Both the position numbers and the translations under genes were made by a program. Positions 1-4,497 of a DNA stretch of 6,456 bases are shown one piece after another. The DNA lies in the NCBI GenBank assembly GCA_036745245.1, contig DAIOGN010000158.1:1-6456 (forward strand), written 5' to 3'. Below the pieces are notes generated by a model that saw only the letters and a program-made list of their open reading frames with translations, was not told the origin of the DNA and did no database searches. The stretch's first letter is position 1. Each line of letters begins with the position of its first letter. The stretch is from DAIOGN01 sp036745245 (GTDB lineage: Bacteria; Zixibacteria; MSB-5A5; JAUVRN01).

Positions 1-351
1 CCCGGACCACTTCTCGCGGTAGCCCTTGAAGTACTCTTCGAACTCCTCGACGGTTGCGAAGACAGGGCACTCTCCTGGAGGGCAGGAGTCATTCCGGACG
101 TACTGGATGACATTGCGCAGGTAGGTCCAGCGATTGCCGATGTCGAGGGGGTAGAAGCCACGGGATTCGGGATGCTGGGCGCCGGAAAGTGTGGCACCTT
201 CAAAGTCGCCCTCTGCGTTCGTGGCCACTGTCGAGGTGCCGGGTTCAGTGGGCTTGCTGCCAGTACCGCAACCCGACGCGCCGGCCATGGCAAGCGCTGC
301 CAGAAACAAGACAAGCAGTAACCTGGGGGACGCCATCTGTATCGGATACAT
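1..351 (-). CDS. Putative lipoprotein, C-terminus outside the window
   Basis: This reading frame begins at ATG 351 and stays open to the left edge, giving 117 residues with no stop. The N-terminus is a lipoprotein signal peptide: a short basic start, a hydrophobic stretch (about residues 11-24, LLLVLFLAALAMAG) and a lipobox ASGC with the lipidated cysteine at residue 28. A Gly/Ser/Pro/Thr-rich linker follows (about 29-60). Then comes FYPLDIGNRWTY (66-77), a motif I recall from uncharacterised bacterial lipoproteins with a 'YFPL..GN.W.Y' opening, and two close cysteines (C90, C95). Start choice: a strong Shine-Dalgarno GGAGGT sits 7 nt upstream of ATG 351, so this start is preferred over the in-frame ATG at 336. 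The function is unknown. The protein is probably anchored in the inner or outer membrane. It is transcribed divergently from the secreted protein at 662. Confidence 0.82.
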   Translation of the reverse strand, partial: MYPIQMASPRLLLVLFLAALAMAGASGCGTGSKPTEPGTSTVATNAEGDFEGATLSGAQHPESRGFYPLDIGNRWTYLRNVIQYVRNDSCPPGECPVFATVEEFEEYFKGYREKWSG

Positions 352-358
352 ATGCTCG

Positions 359-364
359 ACCTCC
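359..364 (-). promoter_or_regulatory. Ribosome binding site deciding the lipoprotein start
   Basis: On the minus strand these bases read GGAGGT, 7 nt before ATG 351. This supports 351 over the internal ATG at 336 as the start. Confidence 0.7.
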
Positions 365-421
365 GGCCTCCCTGCAGAAGCGCGGGAGCGCCTTTCTAAT
401 CCAGCCCGGTGTGACCGCTGA

Positions 422-449
422 AAGATACAAAGTCGTGGAAGCTTGTCAG
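422..449 (-). promoter_or_regulatory. Possible sigma70-type promoter for the lipoprotein gene
   Basis: Read on the minus strand, CTGACA (444-449, 5 of 6 bases matching TTGACA) is followed after 16 bases by TATCTT (422-427, 4 of 6 matching TATAAT). Initiation near 415 would leave a leader of about 65 nt before ATG 351. This is a consensus match only. The -10 is mediocre, so treat it as tentative. Confidence 0.35.
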
Positions 450-577
450 CAGAAATCAGACGCCGAGTCGCCGCCCATCGATGGCTCTGTCGCGTTCGGC
501 ACAACAGCTGGATCGAGCAGGTGACGGCCGCCGCGTGTATCTTGACCGAGTGACCTCTCCAGACTACTCTGAACCAG

Positions 578-586
578 TGCTATAAT
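578..586 (+). promoter_or_regulatory. Extended -10 promoter (TGCTATAAT) for the secreted protein gene
   Basis: TG-C-TATAAT is a perfect extended -10 plus a perfect -10 hexamer. No good -35 lies 17 bases upstream (TTGACC at 542-547 is too far, 33 bases), as is common for extended -10 promoters. Transcription would begin near 593 and leave a leader of about 70 nt before ATG 662. If the lineage uses a different -10 consensus, this call weakens. Confidence 0.6.
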
Positions 587-593
587 GGATCGA

Positions 594-615
594 GTCCCCA
601 CTGGACAGGTGGGAC
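594..615 (+). other. Hairpin at the predicted 5' end of the mRNA
   Basis: GTCCCCAC (594-601) pairs with GTGGGAC (609-615) with one bulged C and a 7-base loop. It begins at or within a base or two of the predicted transcription start, so it could cap the 5' end and stabilise the mRNA. It has no U-tract and is not a terminator. It could be chance in GC-rich DNA. Confidence 0.4.
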
Positions 616-649
616 ACCGGTCGCTCTCTAGTTCACCCCCACATCCAGC

Positions 650-653
650 GAGG
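650..653 (+). promoter_or_regulatory. Ribosome binding site for the secreted protein
   Basis: GAGG lies 8 nt before ATG 662. It fixes this start as the N-terminus, consistent with the signal peptide that follows immediately. Confidence 0.55.
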
Positions 654-661
654 TACCAGTC

Positions 662-1531
662 ATGCACAAGCGGTTCGCATCATGGGCACCAGGGGCCTTT
701 TTTCTTGTATTGACTCTGTCATCAGGTTTGTGGGCGGCTGTGCCGAGCACAATCAACTTCCAGGGGATGCTGAAGGACGGTTCCGGAGACCCGGTTTCGG
801 ACAGCTCGTACTCCGTCACCTTTCGAATCTTTGACGCACCTACTGGCGGAACGGCCTTCTGGTTTGAGAATCAAACCGTGAGTACCAGTGCAGGGCTGTT
901 CAACGCGGTGCTGGGTGCCCTCACGGCGATTCCCGATACCGTGTTCAACGACACCGTACGCTATCTGGGGATCACGGTCATTCCGGATGCGGAAATGAAT
1001 CCCAGAGAGCAGCTTCGTACCGTGCCCTACGCGTTTCGCGTGGCCTCCGTCAACGGCGCCACCGGTGGGGTCATTTCAGGTGACGTTTTGATTCAAAGCG
1101 ATCTGGAGGTGGATGGTGCATTCATCAGAACCATTGCGCGAGCCCACGGATACTCCAACGACGCTACCGATAACGGCGCGCTGGCCACCCGCAGTCTCAC
1201 CTTTAACAAAGTACATGCCAATACCGGCATCCGAGTGACCTACACCGACAACATGCGTGTGCTGGGGAATGGAGCGGGGCGCTGGGAAATCCGGGTCAAT
1301 GGTCAACCGTGCCCGAATCCGGGTGCCCTGGTGTACGACTACTACGAAGACGGCGTCAATTCAAACTACATGCATCAGAGCCAAACGGTGTGTGGCACCT
1401 GTTTCGACCTGCCCGCGGGCTCCACTACGGTACAGATTTACGTCAGTCCCTCGCCCGGCTATGGTCCTATGGATCTCTACACTGGTTGGAACAACAGCTA
1501 TTGGTCGATCGAGGCGGAAGAGGTCAGGTAG
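662..1531 (+). CDS. Secreted protein with TINFQG-type N-terminal module and unnamed C-terminal beta domain
   Basis: A Sec signal peptide (about 1-25; K3, R4, then the hydrophobic core FFLVLTLSSGLWA) directs export. Residues 27-127 form a module I recall from exported proteins of FCB and candidate phyla: an opening PSTINFQGMLKDGSGDPV, SVTFRIFD, GGTAFWFE, a GLFNAVLG motif, YLGITV, and a closing MNPREQL..VPYAFR. Residues 128-152 (GGVISGDVLIQSDLEVDG) look like a short beta spacer as in phage-tail or surface-fibre proteins. Residues 153-289 are a separate beta-rich domain with motifs GIRVTYTDN, GRWEIRVNG, CGTCFDLPAG and TGWNNSYWSIEAEE, and the only three cysteines (C217, C244, C247). The overall look suggests a jelly-roll or C1q-like binding domain, but that is inference. 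The gene stands alone on this strand between its own promoter and a terminator. The molecular function is unknown. Confidence 0.85.
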   Translation: MHKRFASWAPGAFFLVLTLSSGLWAAVPSTINFQGMLKDGSGDPVSDSSYSVTFRIFDAPTGGTAFWFENQTVSTSAGLFNAVLGALTAIPDTVFNDTVRYLGITVIPDAEMNPREQLRTVPYAFRVASVNGATGGVISGDVLIQSDLEVDGAFIRTIARAHGYSNDATDNGALATRSLTFNKVHANTGIRVTYTDNMRVLGNGAGRWEIRVNGQPCPNPGALVYDYYEDGVNSNYMHQSQTVCGTCFDLPAGSTTVQIYVSPSPGYGPMDLYTGWNNSYWSIEAEEVR

Positions 1532-1567
1532 CTTTCAGTCCGTATTCGACCCGGTGACCCCGGGGGG

Positions 1568-1616
1568 AAAAAAGGGCCAGGACTCATTTCATTGAAAAGG
1601 GTCCTGGCCCCTTTTT
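1568..1616. terminator. Bidirectional intrinsic terminator between convergent genes
   Basis: The left arm 1568-1583 (AAAAAAGGGCCAGGAC) pairs with the right arm 1601-1616 (GTCCTGGCCCCTTTTT) at 15 of 16 positions around a 17-base loop. The GC-rich core is 10 bp, and the outer A and T runs supply a U-tract for transcripts from either side. It lies 36 bp after the secreted-protein stop and 40 bp after the rho stop, so it can end both convergent transcripts. Confidence 0.88.
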
Positions 1617-1637
1617 CGGAAGTGTGCAAACCGACAA

Positions 1638-1654
1638 CTGGGGTCTGACCCCAG
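1638..1654. repeat. 17-bp near-perfect palindrome just after rho
   Basis: CTGGGGTC-T-GACCCCAG is an 8-bp perfect inverted repeat around one base, 3 bp beyond the rho stop codon. It is too tight to be a good terminator by itself and has no U-tract. Its core GGGGTCTGACCCC resembles the palindromic cores of dispersed REP-like intergenic repeats, and also the arm of the neighbouring terminator (GGGTCCTGGCCCC). Whether it is repeated elsewhere in the genome cannot be seen here. Confidence 0.6.
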
Positions 1655-1656
1655 CT

Positions 1657-2913
1657 CTAGCCCTTCATCGACTCCAGGAACTTGTCGTTGGTCTTGGATT
1701 TCCGGATACGGTCGAGGAGGAACTCCATGGCTTCGATGGGGTTCATCTCCGCCAGGAACTTGCGCAGCACCCACACCTTGTTGAGCACGTCTTCGCTCAG
1801 CAGAATCTCTTCGCGACGCGTGCCCGAGCGATTGATGTCGATGGCGGGGAAGATGCGGCGGTCGGCGAGACGGCGATCCAGCACCATTTCCATGTTCCCG
1901 GTGCCCTTGAACTCTTCGAAGATCACTTCGTCCATACGCGAGCCGGTTTCGATCAACGCAGTGGCCACGATGGTGAGGCTGCCGCCCTGCTCCACGTTGC
2001 GCGCGGCGCCGAAGAACCGCTTGGGGCGATGCAGTGCATTGGAGTCCACGCCGCCCGAGAGAATCTTGCCCGAGTGCGGCACCACGGCGTTGTGGGCGCG
2101 CGCCAGGCGCGTGATGGAATCGAGCAGAATCACTACGTCGTTCTTCTGCTCCACCAGGCGCTTGGCCTTCTCGATCACCATGTCGGCCACCTGCACGTGA
2201 CGCTCGGCCGGTTCGTCGAACGTCGACGAAATCACCTCGCCCTGCACCGAGCGCTTCATGTCGGTCACTTCCTCGGGGCGCTCGTCGATGAGCAGCACGA
2301 TGAGCCGCACCTCCGGGTGATTCGTGGTGATGGCGTTGGCGATCTTCTGCAACAGGATGGTTTTGCCGGCCTTGGGCGGCGACGTGATGAGCGCGCGCTG
2401 ACCCTTGCCGATGGGTGAGAGGAGGTCCATGATGCGCATGGCCACCTCTTCGGCATTCGTTTCGAGCACCAACCTCACGTCCGGGTAGAGCGGCGTCAGG
2501 TTGTCGAAGAACACCTTGTACTTGCCGATGTCCGGATGTTCGAAATTCACTGCCTCGATCTTGAGCAACGCGAAGTAGCGCTCGGTTTCCTTGGGCGGGC
2601 GCACCTGGCCCGAAATCGTGTCGCCCACGCGCAGGTCGAACCGCTTGATCTGTGAAGGGGACACGTAGATGTCGTCGGGCCCTGGCAGGTAGTTGTAGTC
2701 GGCCGAGCGCAGGAATCCGTATCCCTCTTCCAGAATCTCCAGCACACCCTCGGCGAAAATCAGCCCGTCGCGCTGCGTCTGGGTCTCCAGAATCTTGAAG
2801 ATGAGCTCCTGCTTGCGCAGGCCCGAGACTCCTGGAATGTCCAGTTCCCCGGCAATGTCGAGAAGGTCGTTGAGCGACTTCCCTTTCAGTTCAACGATGT
2901 CCAGTGTTTTCAC
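1657..2913 (-). CDS. rho: Transcription termination factor Rho
   Basis: Rho is the hexameric RNA-dependent ATPase/helicase that ends untranslated transcripts. At 418 residues it matches the E. coli length (419) almost without gaps and has no large insertion. Visible parts: an N-terminal helical domain (about 1-45); the primary RNA-binding cold-shock-like domain (about 50-125) with GYGFLRS (64-70), YLPGPDDIYVS (75-85) and GDTISGQVRPP (97-107); Walker A SPPKAGKT (178-185); catalytic E211 in DERPEE; Walker B VILLDS (261-266); Q-loop LSGGVDSNALHRPKRFFGAA (285-304); R-loop TGSRMDE (323-329); and the arginine finger in GTRREE (R366). The bicyclomycin-pocket region is intact. The start is GTG 2913, with AAGGGGA (2921-2927) 7 nt upstream. 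It is the last gene of the minus-strand unit, 91 bp after rsfS. The intrinsic terminator beyond it serves rho itself. Confidence 0.98.
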   Translation of the reverse strand: MKTLDIVELKGKSLNDLLDIAGELDIPGVSGLRKQELIFKILETQTQRDGLIFAEGVLEILEEGYGFLRSADYNYLPGPDDIYVSPSQIKRFDLRVGDTISGQVRPPKETERYFALLKIEAVNFEHPDIGKYKVFFDNLTPLYPDVRLVLETNAEEVAMRIMDLLSPIGKGQRALITSPPKAGKTILLQKIANAITTNHPEVRLIVLLIDERPEEVTDMKRSVQGEVISSTFDEPAERHVQVADMVIEKAKRLVEQKNDVVILLDSITRLARAHNAVVPHSGKILSGGVDSNALHRPKRFFGAARNVEQGGSLTIVATALIETGSRMDEVIFEEFKGTGNMEMVLDRRLADRRIFPAIDINRSGTRREEILLSEDVLNKVWVLRKFLAEMNPIEAMEFLLDRIRKSKTNDKFLESMKG

Positions 2914-2920
2914 GAGCAGA

Positions 2921-2927
2921 TCCCCTT
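2921..2927 (-). promoter_or_regulatory. Ribosome binding site supporting the GTG start of rho
   Basis: On the minus strand these bases read AAGGGGA, 7 nt before GTG 2913. The GTG start also gives the N-terminus expected for Rho. Confidence 0.55.
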
Positions 2928-2983
2928 TGTGATGCGAAGCGGTGTTCGAAGCGATTGGAACGTGCCCCCAGGGACGGTGGGTT

Positions 2984-3007
2984 GACGCCCGCCCGAAGGC
3001 GGGGTCA
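2984..3007 (-). other. Stable UUCG-loop hairpin at the rsfS stop codon
   Basis: In the transcript, CCCGCC (3003-2998) and GGCGGG (2993-2988) enclose the loop TTCG, giving the very stable C(UUCG)G tetraloop. GAC/GTC flanks extend the stem past one bulged G. The stem overlaps the rsfS stop (3005-3007). No U-tract follows, so this is more likely an mRNA-stabilising or attenuating hairpin between rsfS and rho than a classical terminator. Confidence 0.55.
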
Positions 3008-3397
3008 TTCGTCGAAGGGGGTCCGGGGCGCGTCGCCCCAGAGACGTTCCAGTTGGTAGAATTCTCGTCTCTCCTTGAGGAAGATGTGGCATACGACGTC
3101 CACGTAATCGAGCACGATCCACTGACCGTTCTCGTAGCCTTCCCGGTGCCATGCGTCCTGTCCGTCCTGCGCCAGGCCCTCCTCGATGCGGTCCGAAATC
3201 GCCCTCAACTGGGTATCCGCGCCGCCTGTGGCGATCACGAAGTAGTCCGCTACCCCTGAGATTTTTCGGAGGTCGAGGATGATGATGTCTTCGGCTCGTA
3301 CGTCGGCCGCCAGTTCGGCGCACCGGCGGGCGCATTTTTTCGAGGAGTACGTCTTGGCCGGCTTAGGAGACTGGATGGATGGCAATGGTTTCTGCAA
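3005..3397 (-). CDS. rsfS: Ribosomal silencing factor RsfS
   Basis: RsfS (RsfA/Iojap, DUF143) binds ribosomal protein L14 (uL14) on the 50S subunit and blocks joining with the 30S, lowering translation when nutrients are short. The 130 residues include the family hallmarks: AEDIIILDLR (35-44), VADYFVIATG (49-58), RAISDRIEEGL (65-75), WIVLDYVDVVCHIF (93-106) and the C-terminal REFYQLERLWGDAP (111-124). The conserved domain begins at about residue 18, so the first 15-17 residues are an unconserved tail and the start is uncertain. The first usable codon after the upstream gene is TTG 3397; another TTG lies at 3385. The good AGGAGG at 3415-3420 is 17 nt from TTG 3397, unusually far. The gene follows the LytR_C gene by 11 bp and precedes rho, as one transcript. 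Confidence 0.93.
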   Translation of the reverse strand: MQKPLPSIQSPKPAKTYSSKKCARRCAELAADVRAEDIIILDLRKISGVADYFVIATGGADTQLRAISDRIEEGLAQDGQDAWHREGYENGQWIVLDYVDVVCHIFLKERREFYQLERLWGDAPRTPFDE

Positions 3398-3408
3398 ATC
3401 CGGTGAGA

Positions 3409-3912
3409 CTAGGGCCTCCTTTTTGGATACAGGCTGATGTCTTTGCCGAGCAGAATCGAAACTTCAATGTCGAGGATGTTGTCGTTGAGCGCCTGGCGCA
3501 CCACCCGGTCGCGGGGGAGGCCGTACAGAGAAGCCACTTCCAGCGCGGCCTCGGGAGAGGAACCGCGGTCGAGCACCAGGGTCTCTTCCACGTCGAAGGT
3601 GGCGAAGTTGGTGTGTTCCACCACGTCGAACTCGAAGTGCACGTTGCCGGCGGTGCGCAGCTCGTCGGCGATGCGCCCGGCCACGCCCGCAAGGCCGCAG
3701 CCGTTGAGCACCTGCACGCGCACCAGCTGGGCCGGCCCGGCCGACTCGGAGGTGGTTTCCGCGAAGCCGATCTTCTTGGCGAAGGAGTACGTGTAGATCA
3801 TGACGCATCCCAGCAGCACCACGATGAGGGCCTCCCACATGGGGGCCGACTTCACCTTGAAGCGCTGGCGGTAACGTTTGAGAAGTGGGACTTTCTTTCG
3901 GGAAATCGCCAT
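3409..3912 (-). CDS. Membrane-anchored LytR_C domain protein
   Basis: The protein has 167 residues: a strongly basic N-terminus (RKK, KRYRQRFKVK), one transmembrane segment (about 25-45, PMWEALIVVLLGCVMIYTYS) and an external domain. Residues 64-158, from VRVQVLNGCGLAGVAGRIAD to ILLGKD, match the LytR/CpsA C-terminal (LytR_C) pattern: a V.VLNG..G.AG.A strand-loop-helix, then a second helix with EAALEVASLYGLPRDRVV. In LytR-CpsA-Psr proteins this domain follows a phosphotransferase that attaches polymers to peptidoglycan; here the catalytic domain is absent, so an enzyme role is unlikely. By inference it binds envelope components in the periplasm. ATG 3912 lies 4 bp after the stop of the upstream exported protein, implying one transcript and coupled translation, and it is followed by rsfS 11 bp on. 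I recall stand-alone LytR_C genes beside rsfS in other lineages, but their function is not established. Confidence 0.8.
   Translation of the reverse strand: MAISRKKVPLLKRYRQRFKVKSAPMWEALIVVLLGCVMIYTYSFAKKIGFAETTSESAGPAQLVRVQVLNGCGLAGVAGRIADELRTAGNVHFEFDVVEHTNFATFDVEETLVLDRGSSPEAALEVASLYGLPRDRVVRQALNDNILDIEVSILLGKDISLYPKRRP
3415..3420 (-). promoter_or_regulatory. AGGAGG, unusually distant ribosome binding site for rsfS
   Basis: On the minus strand AGGAGG lies at the end of the LytR_C gene, just before its stop. It is 17 nt from the first candidate rsfS start (TTG 3397), well beyond the usual 5-9 nt. No ATG, GTG or TTG in the rsfS frame lies nearer. It is the only strong Shine-Dalgarno here, so rsfS may be translated by coupling with the upstream gene. 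Confidence 0.4.
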
Positions 3913-3916
3913 GGGG

Positions 3917-4411
3917 TTATCGGATCCAATACGAACTGCCGTATCCGGGATAGGCTCCCGAATACGGGCTGTAGTACGAAGGCATGGTGCGCACGTCGAC
4001 CATCAGATTGAACTTGGGCGACGGCGTGTAACGCAGACTGAAGTTGGGCAGGATGCGGGCCGCGTTATTGGGGTTCCCGTGTCCGACCAGAGCGCCTGGA
4101 TCGTGCACCAGTCCGATGTCGACCTGGAGATACAGCGGCCGCGCAATCTGATACCCGATGGAATTCATGTACATGCCCACCGACTGGCCGCCCGCCGGCC
4201 CGCTGAAGTACGAGAGCGAATAACTGTGATTCATCGTGAGTCGGCTGGGGTCGAGAAGTCGAAAGGGCGTGTTCGCGTTGAGGAGACTCGTGGCCTGGGC
4301 GTTGGCGGCCGCCTGACCGGTGTTCTGTTCGGGGGCGGGAACTTCAACCTCGGCCCGGGCGGACGTCACCGCCAGAACCAACCCGCACGCCAAAAAACAT
4401 AGACGTTTCAT
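3917..4411 (-). CDS. Small exported protein, likely outer-membrane beta-barrel-like
   Basis: I do not recognise a named family. The start is ATG 4411 because a textbook signal peptide follows at once (MKRLCFLACGLVLAVTSARA, cleavage after residue 20) and AAGAGAG lies 8 nt upstream; the frame is open to 4468 but that extension has no support. The 164-residue precursor has a low-complexity Gln/Ala/Asn linker (about 28-48), then alternating short beta strands: SYSLSYFS (63-70), VGMYMNSIGYQI (78-89), LYLQVDIGLVH (93-103), LPNFSLRYTP (121-130) and FNLMVDVRT (134-142). The C-terminus is rich in Tyr, Gly, Ser and Pro (143-161). The pattern suggests a few antiparallel strands in or at the outer membrane, though it is short for a full barrel. 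It is first in the unit with the LytR_C gene, rsfS and rho, behind its own promoter. Confidence 0.75.
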   Translation of the reverse strand: MKRLCFLACGLVLAVTSARAEVEVPAPEQNTGQAAANAQATSLLNANTPFRLLDPSRLTMNHSYSLSYFSGPAGGQSVGMYMNSIGYQIARPLYLQVDIGLVHDPGALVGHGNPNNAARILPNFSLRYTPSPKFNLMVDVRTMPSYYSPYSGAYPGYGSSYWIR

Positions 4412-4466
4412 AAGGCATGCTCTCTTACTGTGATGAAAGTGGTGCGTATCCCCCCGCGCCGCAGGC

Positions 4467-4494
4467 AATATATCCGACCCTGTGTACCTGTCAA
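4467..4494 (-). promoter_or_regulatory. Near-consensus sigma70-type promoter (TTGACA-16-TATATT)
   Basis: On the minus strand a perfect TTGACA (4489-4494) is followed after 16 bases by TATATT (4467-4472, 5 of 6). Transcription would start near 4460, about 50 nt before ATG 4411. It begins only 4 bp past the uridylyltransferase stop (4498-4500), in an 86-bp spacer with no terminator. So the exported protein, LytR_C, rsfS and rho can be transcribed independently of panCD while read-through from upstream remains possible. Confidence 0.72.
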
Positions 4495-4497
4495 TGT

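Larger units (their letters stand above)
352..661. other. Divergent intergenic region, 310 bp
   Basis: No convincing coding sequence lies between the two divergent start codons; short frames here have no recognisable product and no ribosome binding site. The stretch holds a strong extended -10 promoter facing right (578-586), a hairpin just downstream (594-615), a weaker promoter candidate facing left (422-449) and ribosome binding sites at each end. Roughly 450-540 shows nothing I can name. The two exported-protein genes could share a regulator binding here, but I see no clear operator in the middle. Confidence 0.6.

Noticed and set aside
542..586. TTGACC (542-547) as the -35 for the TATAAT at 581
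   Set aside because: The spacer is 33 bases, about twice the usable length; the extended -10 explains the promoter better.
1624..2418. Long 264-codon open frame on the plus strand opposite rho
   Set aside because: It lies wholly within rho in antisense; its product is His/Gly/Arg-rich with no recognisable motif and no ribosome binding site. Such frames are expected opposite GC-rich genes with strong third-position bias.
3379..4011. 210-codon plus-strand frame opposite the LytR_C gene
   Set aside because: It is antisense to a well-supported gene, runs across gene boundaries, has a low-complexity His/Gly/Val/Glu-rich composition and shows no start signals.
4412..4468. Extension of the small exported protein to 4468
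   Set aside because: It would start at TTG within the predicted promoter and bury the signal peptide; ATG 4411 has a ribosome binding site and gives a proper signal sequence.
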